DNA from: Bacteroidota bacterium
GTDB taxonomy: Bacteria > Bacteroidota > Bacteroidia > Chitinophagales > LD1
Length of the DNA stretch: 10,712 bases
Direction of reading: 5' to 3'
NCBI GenBank assembly: GCA_947457525.1
Contig: CANGXE010000030.1
Location: 1-10,712 of the forward strand
A program made the position numbers and the translations under genes. Each line of letters opens with the position of its first letter. The stretch's first letter is position 1. The notes beneath the pieces were generated by a model. It was not told the DNA's origin. It saw only the letters and a program-made list of their open reading frames with translations, and did no database searches. Below are positions 1 to 6,470 of the stretch, in pieces.

Positions 1-1310
1 TACATCATGTAAGCACTGATGTCGGTAGTGTTTTGGTTTTGTTCAAACTTGATGTTGCTGCTGTTGAAGAACGAAAACTCGGTACGATTTCCGTCTATGT
101 TCAAGCCATATTTCAACTCTCCGTTTTTGATAAAGTAGGCGAAGTCCATGCCGATGTCAAAACCACCAATCAAACTCTTGCGCGGACGGTTGTCGGCTTC
201 GGTCAGGTTGATTTCGTATTGCGAGTAGCTGAAGTGGGTGTTGAAATAAAGGTTAGAGTTTTTCGGCACGGCCAAAAAGTTGAACCCAACGCCAAAGGTG
301 TTCCAACCATACTTAGCCGCATTAAAGCGAGCATTGTCGCGAAAGTTGAAGCCGCTGATGGTCATCTTGCTGCCCGCCTTGCCGGTGAAGAGCGTAAACT
401 TGCCATAGATGTCAACGAAAGAATAAGGCAAACCTTCCTTGCCCGCATAAGGATAAAGAGCCTTAGAGGTGCGGTCGAGGTAAGATACTTTAGAGCTGAG
501 GATGAGCGAGGCACTGGTGTTTTTGTCTTCTTTGATTTTCAATACAGGGATTTCGAGCAAGGCATGCGCCATAAACGGACTGGCCCCTACTTTGCCGCTC
601 ACTTTTTTGCGATTACCGTCTTTGGTCGTCACGTCTACCACAGCCGACACCCTTCCGCCATATTGAGCCGGGAAACCTCCGGTGTACACATCCACGTTTT
701 TAATCACATCGGTTTCGAATACGGAGAACAAACCAATGGAGTGAAATGGATTATAGATGGTGATGCCATCTAACAAAAAGCGAGTTTGAATAGGCGTTCC
801 CCCGCGGATAACCACCTGTCCGCCTTGATCACCTGTAGACACCACGCCCGGCAACACTTGCAAGTATTGCGCAATGTCCGGCTCGCCACCCACGGTGGGC
901 ATTCGTTTCAGCTCTATCTGCCCAACAGAAGTCACCGACACACGCGTTTCGGTTTTGCGTTGTTGTTTTTCTGCGCTGATTTCAATGTCTTGCAGTTCCA
1001 CCGACTTGGTGCTTAGAAATATCTTTAAGTTGACCGTTTGGTTTTTCTTCACCGTCACCGACTGCGTTTGTGGCTCGTAGCCAATGTATGAAAAGCGCAA
1101 GTTATAAGTGCCCTCGGGCAGGTTAGGAATGTAGAAAAAGCCTTGCTCGTCCGTAGCCGCCCCAAAGTCCGTGCTGTCTACTTTCACCCCTGCGTAGGGA
1201 ATGCCCTCCGCATCGGCTTTGTCAAAAATAAATCCTTTGATGGCGCCTTTTTGGGCGTAAGTGGTCAATGAAAAAGTAGCGAATACGAGGCAAACGAGCA
1301 GTCTATACAT
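1..1310 (-). CDS. TonB-dependent receptor with carboxypeptidase-regulatory-like N-terminal domain, partial (C-terminal part beyond left edge)
   Basis: Outer-membrane active transporter of the SusC/CirA-like superfamily; the substrate cannot be told from sequence. The ATG at 1310 opens a frame with no stop to base 1, giving 436 residues. Residues 1-19 are a Sec signal peptide ending TYA|Q. Residues about 22-100 form a carboxypeptidase-regulatory-like beta domain (GFIFDK, AATDEQGFFYI, GTYNLRFSYIGYE). Residues about 110-230 are the plug: ISAEK after the linker, VLPGVVSTGDQGGQVVIRGG, FLLDGITIYNP, and GGFPAQYGGRVSAVVDVTTK, all typical of plug domains. From about 240 on, alternating aromatic/polar stretches are the first barrel strands. 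Such receptors usually run 750-900 residues, so about half is missing. There is no SusD partner in view, because the neighbour at 1410 is divergent and unrelated. The + strand open frames here are shadows. The family call is sure; nothing can be said about ligand. Confidence 0.93.
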   Translation of the reverse strand, partial: MYRLLVCLVFATFSLTTYAQKGAIKGFIFDKADAEGIPYAGVKVDSTDFGAATDEQGFFYIPNLPEGTYNLRFSYIGYEPQTQSVTVKKNQTVNLKIFLSTKSVELQDIEISAEKQQRKTETRVSVTSVGQIELKRMPTVGGEPDIAQYLQVLPGVVSTGDQGGQVVIRGGTPIQTRFLLDGITIYNPFHSIGLFSVFETDVIKNVDVYTGGFPAQYGGRVSAVVDVTTKDGNRKKVSGKVGASPFMAHALLEIPVLKIKEDKNTSASLILSSKVSYLDRTSKALYPYAGKEGLPYSFVDIYGKFTLFTGKAGSKMTISGFNFRDNARFNAAKYGWNTFGVGFNFLAVPKNSNLYFNTHFSYSQYEINLTEADNRPRKSLIGGFDIGMDFAYFIKNGELKYGLNIDGNRTEFSFFNSSNIKFEQNQNTTDISAYMM

Positions 1311-1409
1311 GGTCTAAATTACGAGCCGGAAAAATAATCAGAAATTGAACTTGTGCGATGTTTTTTTGCCGTAGGCTTTTTTACATTAGCCGCCAAACCA
1401 CCCACAGCT

Positions 1410-2207
1410 ATGCGCGCACTCGGAGTATTAGACAAAATGCAAACCTCTTACATATCGCCCGTTCAATATTTCTTGAACTTGGGCAGCGACAAAGTGGCGG
1501 TGAATGAGTTGATTGGGTACAAGTTGCAGTTGAAATGGACCGGGCGGTTGTTTTGCACCGTTTGCGGCAAAAAGTCGAACAAACTCTTTGGCGAGGGAAT
1601 GTGTTACCCATGTTTTGCCAATGCGCCCGACAATGCGGAATGTATTCTTCGCCCCGAACTGTGCGAGGCGCACCTCGGCAAAGGCCGCGACCCGGACTGG
1701 GAAAAGCGAAATCACTTAACTAAACACTACGTTTACCTGGCACTCACCAACACGGTGAAAGTGGGCGTGACCCGCGATGGGCAAATTCCGACACGATGGA
1801 TTGACCAAGGTGCTTTTCAAGGCATTATTTTAGCGGAAACGCCTTACCGCAGATTGGCGGGAGAGCTGGAGGTGGCGCTTAAACCACACTTCACCGACAA
1901 AACCAATTGGCAGAAGATGTTGAAGAATGAGCAAACCGATGGGCTGGATTTATTGAACGAGAAGGAGCGTTGCATTCAACTTATCCCCGAACTGTTTCGC
2001 GAGTTTATTAGCGACAACAACGAAATCGTTCAATTGGATTATCCGGTGAATGAATATCCTTTAAAAGTGACCTCACTATCCTTTGAAAAAACACCCACCA
2101 TTGAGTTACCATTGATGGGTGTACGAGGACAATACTTTATTTTTGAAGGAGGACAGGTGATCAACATTCGCAGTAAAAGCGGCTACGAAGTAGAGCTTAT
2201 AGCTTAA
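1410..2207 (+). CDS. DUF2797 family protein with zinc-ribbon-like Cys cluster and GIY-YIG-like core
   Basis: A 265-residue soluble protein that I recognise as DUF2797; function is unestablished. Numbered from the ATG at 1410, it has paired Cys motifs C49-x2-C52 and C65-x2-C68, followed by C78, C85 and H88, which looks like a zinc-binding region. Residues 107-122 (YVYLALTNTVKVGVTR) and then RWIDQGA (129-135) resemble the GIY-YIG nuclease core in spacing, with E152 in GELE a possible acidic partner; that resemblance is my inference. The frame can be extended to a GTG at 1353, but this adds FFAVGFFTLAAKPPTA, unlike the family N-terminus, so I prefer ATG 1410; ATG 1437 is a further option. It is transcribed divergently from the TonB receptor across about 99 bases, and its last 11 bases overlap the end of the opposing DUF4197 gene. 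Confidence 0.85.
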   Translation: MRALGVLDKMQTSYISPVQYFLNLGSDKVAVNELIGYKLQLKWTGRLFCTVCGKKSNKLFGEGMCYPCFANAPDNAECILRPELCEAHLGKGRDPDWEKRNHLTKHYVYLALTNTVKVGVTRDGQIPTRWIDQGAFQGIILAETPYRRLAGELEVALKPHFTDKTNWQKMLKNEQTDGLDLLNEKERCIQLIPELFREFISDNNEIVQLDYPVNEYPLKVTSLSFEKTPTIELPLMGVRGQYFIFEGGQVINIRSKSGYEVELIA

Positions 2208-3036
2208 TAGCGCCAAACACTTTATCAATAATGCTGCTGGCTTGTCCGCCCGGGTCTTTGCGGATTTTAGCTTCTTCTTGCGCCACCATCACGAATAATC
2301 CTTTGATGGCTGCACGAGTTACGTGGTCGGTTAAGTCGGTGTTTATTTTGCGCACGAAGGGGATTTTGTTGTAGCGAGTAGTCACTTCCGTCCAGAGCTT
2401 AGTAGTCATGGTTTTATCCAAAGCCGATTTGATAGACGGATGGAAGGCGGTAACTAAACTTTCGGTAGCGGTGTTTTGCAAGAACTGTGTGGCGGCATCG
2501 GGTTGTTGATTGCCAACAATTTTAAGCGCATCGTTGATGGTCATTTGCTTGATTGAGTTCAAGAAGATAGGGCCGGCTTGTTTGGCGGCTCCTTCCGCAG
2601 CGCGGTTCATGCTTTGAATGAGTTTGTCAATCGTGCTGCCCATCCCAATCTGGCGCATGGTGCTTTCCACTTGCTTCACTTCGGCAGGTAAAAGGATTTT
2701 GATTAATTGGTTCTTGAAGTAACCATCCGTTACGCTCACTTTGTTTACTCCGGCCATCACGCCTTTAGAAAGGGCTTCTTTGATAGCGCTTGCGGCATCT
2801 AGGTTAGAAATGCCGGCCAATGTGCTGTTGGTGGCAGTTGATGTTGTGCCACTACCCATCGAGCCTTTTCCGGAACCTGTAGTTGTTGTAGTAGGAGCAG
2901 GGGACGTGGTAGTAGTTGTTGTGGTGGTAGAGCCGGTACTTGTTTTACCTCCACCGATGGTTGGTTTTTGCGCTGTAGCAAATACGGTAATAAACAAGGT
3001 GGCGGTCAATAAACTTTGACGAATGGTCGTTTTCAT
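2197..3036 (-). CDS. Secreted/periplasmic DUF4197 domain protein with Thr-rich linker
   Basis: A 279-residue exported protein of unknown function. Residues 1-22 are a Sec signal peptide (MKTTIRQ, then a hydrophobic stretch, cut near ATA|Q). Residues about 29-72 are low complexity, rich in Thr/Ser/Gly, with runs of eight and five Thr. Residues about 78-279 match DUF4197: GYFKNQLIKILLP, MNRAAEGAAKQAGPIF, MTINDALKIV, AATQFL, RYNKIPF, VTRAAIKGLF and VAQEEAKIRKDP, ending FGAIKL. The C-terminal domain has the usual family length; the Thr-rich spacer between signal and domain is the odd part and may be an O-glycosylated stalk (inference). The stop lies inside the 3' end of the convergent DUF2797 gene. 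Upstream is a 163-base AT-rich gap, so it probably has its own promoter rather than being read from the heme operon. Confidence 0.88.
   Translation of the reverse strand: MKTTIRQSLLTATLFITVFATAQKPTIGGGKTSTGSTTTTTTTTSPAPTTTTTGSGKGSMGSGTTSTATNSTLAGISNLDAASAIKEALSKGVMAGVNKVSVTDGYFKNQLIKILLPAEVKQVESTMRQIGMGSTIDKLIQSMNRAAEGAAKQAGPIFLNSIKQMTINDALKIVGNQQPDAATQFLQNTATESLVTAFHPSIKSALDKTMTTKLWTEVTTRYNKIPFVRKINTDLTDHVTRAAIKGLFVMVAQEEAKIRKDPGGQASSIIDKVFGAIKL
2863..2952 (-). repeat. Imperfect ACN trinucleotide tract encoding the Thr-rich linker
   Basis: On the minus strand this stretch is mostly ACC/ACT/ACA/ACG codons, seen on + as gtNgtN with blocks such as gtagtagttgttgtggtg. It encodes the eight-Thr and five-Thr runs of the DUF4197 protein, separated by Ser-Pro-Ala-Pro. 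Codons are mixed rather than a pure microsatellite, so slippage is possible but less likely than in a perfect repeat. Edges are approximate. Confidence 0.6.
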
Positions 3037-3199
3037 GGTTTTATAGTTTGGCGTTAGAATTTCAACAATGATGCCAAATAAATTGATTTTAAATTAGAGC
3101 GCCTATTGTTGAGTGTCAGACTGAGCCTAAATCATTTTATCTAGATAAGCTTTAAGTCAAATCCAACAGATTTTAACCCAAAATAAGAAAAGTGACTTG
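3037..3199. other. AT-rich gap between the DUF4197 gene and the end of the heme operon
   Basis: These 163 bases hold no gene. They must contain the promoter of the DUF4197 gene (minus strand) and any terminator of the heme operon. I see no TAnnTTTG box with a convincing -33 partner and no GC-rich hairpin with a T-run. It contains a perfect 12-base palindrome (3137-3148) and a short AAATC/GATTT inverted repeat at 3159-3173. Confidence 0.5.
3137..3148. promoter_or_regulatory. Perfect 12-base palindrome TTATCTAGATAA, possible operator
   Basis: The sequence reads identically on both strands and sits in the intergenic region about 100 bases upstream of the DUF4197 start. Dyads of this size can be repressor sites, but short AT-rich palindromes also arise by chance and no second copy was noticed in the window. 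Confidence 0.2.
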
Positions 3200-4234
3200 T
3201 TAAGGTATAAATTTCGGATTATTAATAAATGAATAATCCGTCAGCGATTTGAGGAAATTGACTAGGTCAGTTTTGTCTTGAGCAGTGAGATATAGTGGTT
3301 TAATCAAAGAACTTTTGTTGAAATGACTTTTGCCACCGCTGTTGTAATGTTCCACAACTTGTTCGAGTGTAGCCATGCTTCCATCATGCATATAAGGAGG
3401 GGTCAGTTCTACGTTACGTAGTGTGGGCACTTTGAACTTGCCATCGTCTTGATACCTAACAGTAACTCTTCTACGCCCTAAGTCTGTATAGATATCATAG
3501 ATGCCATTATTTTCAAACTTGTTGTTCGTAAAGTTAAACCCTGAATGGCATGTACTACATTTTAAGTTGTCGCTAAAAAATAAATCTCGTCCTCTAACCT
3601 GGCTGCTCGATAACGTTTGGAGGCCTTGGTAAGTTTCTTTGTCATATGCCGAATTGCCACTAATAAGCGTTCGCTCGAAGCTAGCTATTGATTTTAAGAG
3701 CAAAGAAAGTTCAGGCTGAGTTCCAAATACTTCAAAAAATAGTTTTTGATATGACTCATTTCTACTAATTTTTTCGATGACCACCTCTAAATTTTCATGC
3801 ATTTCAAACTCTGCTGTGATTGGTGCTATGGCTTGGAGTTCCAAAGAGGGCACACCACCATCCCAAAAAAAAGAAGCATTGTAAGCTACATTTACTAAGG
3901 GCATTGCATTTCTAAATCCGATAGAGTCATCAACTCCTTTGCTAAAAGCTTTATCATCGCTGAATGCTAAACCAACTCGATGGCATGAGCTACATGATAT
4001 TGTAGAGTCTTTTGATAAAATAGGGTCAAAAAACAATTTTTTACCCAGGGCTACTTTTTTTTGTGTAAGTAGATTATCTGAGGGAATATAAGGCGTTGGA
4101 AATCCTTCTGGTAAATCTAACGCATAAGGAGGGTCAATGATACTTGTGTCATCTTTGTTACATGCCACCAGCAAAAGTAACATCAATGAAAATCCAGAAA
4201 GAAAGACTTTAGTTATTTGGTGCACCGGCTTCAA
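3200..4234 (-). CDS. Diheme cytochrome c peroxidase / MauG-family lipoprotein
   Basis: Periplasmic or surface diheme enzyme of the bacterial cytochrome c peroxidase/MauG/MbnH superfamily, which uses peroxide to oxidise a cytochrome or a partner protein. Numbered from the TTG start: lipoprotein signal ending LVAC25, then NKDD. Heme 1 site is C81SSC84H85 and heme 2 is C226STC229H230. FWDGG holds W124, the inter-heme Trp position; Q134 and E144 match the distal-pocket Gln and Glu of Pseudomonas CcpA. PPYMHDGS (279-286) and HYNSGG (296-301) are family hallmarks. The position of the inhibitory His71 of CcpA is V101, and the second axial Met aligns with Y297, both MauG-like (see findings). The start is not ATG: TTG 4234 or GTG 4225 give a full lipoprotein signal, while ATG 4183 leaves only seven residues before the Cys. 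The 5' end overlaps the cytochrome gene by 26 bases, implying translational coupling. Confidence 0.93.
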   Translation of the reverse strand: MKPVHQITKVFLSGFSLMLLLLVACNKDDTSIIDPPYALDLPEGFPTPYIPSDNLLTQKKVALGKKLFFDPILSKDSTISCSSCHRVGLAFSDDKAFSKGVDDSIGFRNAMPLVNVAYNASFFWDGGVPSLELQAIAPITAEFEMHENLEVVIEKISRNESYQKLFFEVFGTQPELSLLLKSIASFERTLISGNSAYDKETYQGLQTLSSSQVRGRDLFFSDNLKCSTCHSGFNFTNNKFENNGIYDIYTDLGRRRVTVRYQDDGKFKVPTLRNVELTPPYMHDGSMATLEQVVEHYNSGGKSHFNKSSLIKPLYLTAQDKTDLVNFLKSLTDYSFINNPKFIP

Positions 4235-4559
4235 TCCAAGTTTTTACCTTTTCGATATCGCAATTTGTCAAACTACCACCTTGAGGCATTTTTTTTGCGC
4301 CTGTGGCTGTAGTGAGAGATACGTAAAATACATCATTCAAACTGGTAGAATAAGCGGCAACTTGTGCATGGGTTTCTAACACTACTCCACCGAGTGCTGA
4401 GCCGCTGTTGTGGCAGTTCATGCAATTATCGTTAAGTATACTGCGAATAGTACTACTGTAGGTAACCGAAGTCGTATCGCAGGTTGTTTTCTTATCTTCC
4501 TCTTTGGCGCAAGAGTTTAAAAGAACCAACAATAGCAATAAGTAGTTTACATTTTTCAT
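4209..4559 (-). CDS. Monoheme cytochrome c lipoprotein
   Basis: Small electron-transfer protein of 116 residues. MKNVNYLLLLLVLLNSC17 is a lipoprotein signal with lipobox LNSC, followed by AKEED. One heme site, C46MNC49H50, is preceded by YSSTIRSILNDN and followed by a G-rich loop; M91 in KKMPQGGSL is the likely second axial ligand. The C-terminus IEKVKTWIEAGAPN is a typical closing helix of this class of anchored c-type cytochromes in Bacteroidota and Planctomycetes. The frame can be extended to an ATG at 4598, but this would add MFGREFINLNSQT, put a strong hairpin in the coding region and spoil the signal peptide, so ATG 4559 is chosen. It lies immediately upstream of, and overlaps, the diheme enzyme, for which it is the natural electron partner (inference from context). 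Confidence 0.9.
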   Translation of the reverse strand: MKNVNYLLLLLVLLNSCAKEEDKKTTCDTTSVTYSSTIRSILNDNCMNCHNSGSALGGVVLETHAQVAAYSTSLNDVFYVSLTTATGAKKMPQGGSLTNCDIEKVKTWIEAGAPNN

Positions 4560-4583
4560 GGTTTGTGAGTTTAGGTTAATAAA

Positions 4584-4614
4584 TTCTCTCCCAAACAATT
4601 TGTTCGGGAGAGAA
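4584..4614 (-). terminator. Strong intergenic hairpin between the CX4CH-protein gene and the cytochrome gene; possible intra-operon terminator or RNA-processing element
   Basis: TTCTCTCCC (4584-4592) pairs perfectly with GGGAGAGAA (4606-4614). After one mismatch, four more base pairs close an inner stem (4594-4597 with 4601-4604), leaving a three-base loop. In the direction of transcription (minus) the hairpin is followed by TTTATT, a weak T-tract. It begins nine bases after the stop of the upstream gene and ends 24 bases before the cytochrome start. It could be a partial terminator that lowers expression of the two heme genes, or a stabilising stem. The structure is certain; the role is inferred. 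Confidence 0.6.
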
Positions 4615-4623
4615 AATGTTCAT

Positions 4624-5532
4624 TTATTGTTTGATAAACTTGGCCGTAGAGGATATACCTTCCGATTCCAAATGAAGAAGATAAAGCCCTTTAGCAAAGC
4701 TGCTTACATCTAAACTGTGAACTATTTTACCGGAAAACGGCATCACTTTTTCTTGCCACACTCTTTTGCCGTCAAGTGAAGTAACGGTCAGCGTAAAGAG
4801 TTGATCGGATTTGACTTCAGTAGAAATGTTTAACCTAGATGTTGCTAACGAAGGATAAACGCGCAAATCAGCAACTTCTACATTGTCGCTTGAGGTCGTT
4901 AGGCCGGTGGCTAGGTCAAGTGTGTTGTAATATACTTTATCGCCACTGGTTTTCCCATTTCCGTTAGCCACAACGAATGTTGCATATACTTTAATCTGTT
5001 GGTTAACATCCTGCGGAGCAACCCATTTTGCTTTCCATTCTTTAACACCAACAGGATTAGCTACTATAGCGTTTGGTACGGCTTGTCCAGCTGCGTGGGT
5101 GATGTAGTAATTAGTGTCTACAGGAATGTTGTTTACTCGTTGGGGAGAAGTTTGAATACTTGTTATGGTATCTCCTTTTGCTAAAGTACCGACAGATGAA
5201 GTGTCATTAGATCCCCAAACCATAGCTTTAAATCCAAACACATCTTTGCTCGGATGAAATACTTTGAAGGTGATTTCATATTCCTGACCCGGCTCGATAT
5301 TTCCGTAAGGTATGTTGGAGGTTATTTCACTACCTCCGGTTGGTTCATTGATTGGTGAGCCTTGATGACATCCCGATGCGGCACAAGTAGCCCAAGGGGA
5401 GAATGTGCCCGATTTTTTTGGAGCTCCGGTACTTTCACCAAAACCACCACTTTGAAAGGTGAATGCTTTGTTGGTATACATCAACAGTGCGACAACAGCC
5501 ACCAGAGCGGCTGATAGATATGTTTTTTTCAT
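4624..5532 (-). CDS. T9SS-secreted protein with choice-anchor V/reelin-like domain and a CX4CH motif
   Basis: A 302-residue exported protein. Residues 1-27 are a signal peptide with hydrophobic core AALVAVVALLMY. Next is GGFGESTGAPKK, then C50AASGC55H56QGSP, a CX4CH motif near the N-terminus where related proteins, as I recall, carry CxxCH. Residues about 78-208 form a beta-rich domain (IEPGQEYEITFKV, DVFGFKAMVWG, WKAKWVAP, VYATFVVANGNGKTSGD) of the choice-anchor V or reelin-like kind. Residues about 220-302 are a T9SS type A sorting domain: VADLRVYPSLATSRLNIS, VTSLDGKRVW and FAKGLYLLHL, ending TAKFIKQ. It should cross the outer membrane through T9SS and be anchored or released after cleavage of the tail. 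It starts 12 bases after the MbnP-like gene and so is in the same transcript. Heme attachment at CX4CH is possible but unproven. Confidence 0.85.
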   Translation of the reverse strand: MKKTYLSAALVAVVALLMYTNKAFTFQSGGFGESTGAPKKSGTFSPWATCAASGCHQGSPINEPTGGSEITSNIPYGNIEPGQEYEITFKVFHPSKDVFGFKAMVWGSNDTSSVGTLAKGDTITSIQTSPQRVNNIPVDTNYYITHAAGQAVPNAIVANPVGVKEWKAKWVAPQDVNQQIKVYATFVVANGNGKTSGDKVYYNTLDLATGLTTSSDNVEVADLRVYPSLATSRLNISTEVKSDQLFTLTVTSLDGKRVWQEKVMPFSGKIVHSLDVSSFAKGLYLLHLESEGISSTAKFIKQ

Positions 5533-5544
5533 AATGCTCTAGGT

Positions 5545-6387
5545 TTAGTTGATAATTTTAAATTCTTTCAAATCAACCGCAGCAGCACTATTGGCAAAAA
5601 TCTTGTCGCTGAGTTCTCCTCCGTGTACTTGCACCGGGTTAGCTTTGCCCGGTTGCGCTACGAAGCTGTATTTTGAACCATCCGTGTTGGTCAACAAGGC
5701 GTTTACATCATACTCTAAAACTATGCGAGTTGTTTTGCCGCTTTCTACTTTAATACCTTCTCTGGATGAAGCCAATGCCATAGAGCGGAAGTTGTAAACC
5801 GATGAACGGTAATCTAACCCAATGGATAAATGAACTGGCGTGTTAGGCGCTCCCACATCAGTGGTTCCGTTAATTACTAAAAATTTGAAGCCTGAATTCC
5901 AACTCCAATACATACCATTTTTAGCGTTTAATGGAAAAGGGTTTGTACTAATGTCTGCCATGTTATAAGCTCTGGGCACTTTGATAGCAAAACGAAAGTC
6001 TGCATATTCACCTGCATCTGCTTGCACAGTGAGCTTATATGCTTGAGTTCCAAAACCGGCATCAAAATTTGGCTTTGAAAAATCTATTAACCACACACCG
6101 TTTTGAGATGAATCCGTGCTAAGCGAAGTAACCTGCTTTTCAGTGGAGTTCATCATGGCAAATGCCACTTCATTTACGTAAAATTTGAAATCTTTAATGG
6201 TGAAATTTTCGCCCGCAGGTGTTACAAACCCCTGATTTAACACAAGTGGTTGGTTTCCTATTTTTGGAACAAATACAATTTCTACATTCCCTTTTGGAGT
6301 AGTTGGTGTGGCTTTGTCGTCTTTGTTGCAAGAAGTTACTCCAAGTATTAATAGTGTTATTGCGATAAATAAGTTATATTTTTTCAT
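5545..6387 (-). CDS. MbnP family (copper-binding type) lipoprotein
   Basis: A 280-residue lipoprotein: MKKYNLFIAITLLILGVTSC20 with lipobox VTSC, then NKDD. The mature part opens with a beta strand VEIVFVPKIGNQPLVLNQ. It carries DFKFYVNEV (66-74), WLIDFSKPN (99-107), VPRAYNMADIS and the family hallmark MYWSWNSGFKFLVINGT (159-175) with W161 and W163. The protein ends LKEFKIIN. MbnP-family proteins in methanotrophs bind copper after a Trp is oxidised to kynurenine by a diheme MauG-like partner (MbnH/CorB). The expected partner is three genes downstream here. Only two His remain in the whole protein, H186 (PVHLSIG) and H255 (VQVHGGEL). ATG 6387 is chosen over ATG 6426 because the latter adds a polar 13-residue leader before an otherwise perfect lipoprotein signal. 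The copper role in this organism is inferred. Confidence 0.88.
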   Translation of the reverse strand: MKKYNLFIAITLLILGVTSCNKDDKATPTTPKGNVEIVFVPKIGNQPLVLNQGFVTPAGENFTIKDFKFYVNEVAFAMMNSTEKQVTSLSTDSSQNGVWLIDFSKPNFDAGFGTQAYKLTVQADAGEYADFRFAIKVPRAYNMADISTNPFPLNAKNGMYWSWNSGFKFLVINGTTDVGAPNTPVHLSIGLDYRSSVYNFRSMALASSREGIKVESGKTTRIVLEYDVNALLTNTDGSKYSFVAQPGKANPVQVHGGELSDKIFANSAAAVDLKEFKIIN

Positions 6388-6470
6388 TTTATTTTTGATT
6401 TGAGATAAGTGAATAGAATATAGCATCCCTTGAGATGTTATAAAATTATTTTTGAAAGATGTTGTTTGAT

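Noticed and set aside
33..773. Long + strand open frame of 246 codons, with shorter ones at 786-1080
   Set aside because: The minus strand reads a clear TonB-dependent receptor with signal peptide, regulatory-like domain and plug motifs through the same bases; the + frames have no recognisable features.
1..1310. Treating the TonB receptor as part of the copper/heme module
   Set aside because: It is separated by a divergent DUF2797 gene and a DUF4197 gene with its own upstream gap; no sequence link to copper was seen in its N-terminal half.
1353..1409. GTG start for the DUF2797 gene, with FFAVGFFTLAA as a possible signal peptide
   Set aside because: The protein has a Cys-rich soluble fold expected in the cytoplasm, and the ATG at 1410 gives the usual family length.
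2940..2966. GGGKTST in the DUF4197 protein resembling a P-loop
   Set aside because: It lies directly after the signal peptide in a low-complexity region of an exported protein, with no nucleotide-binding fold.
3215..3240. Nine-base inverted repeat CGGATTATT / AATAATCCG near the end of the diheme-enzyme gene
   Set aside because: It is AT-rich, within the coding sequence (last dozen codons) and is not followed by a T-run in the direction of transcription, so I do not call it a terminator.
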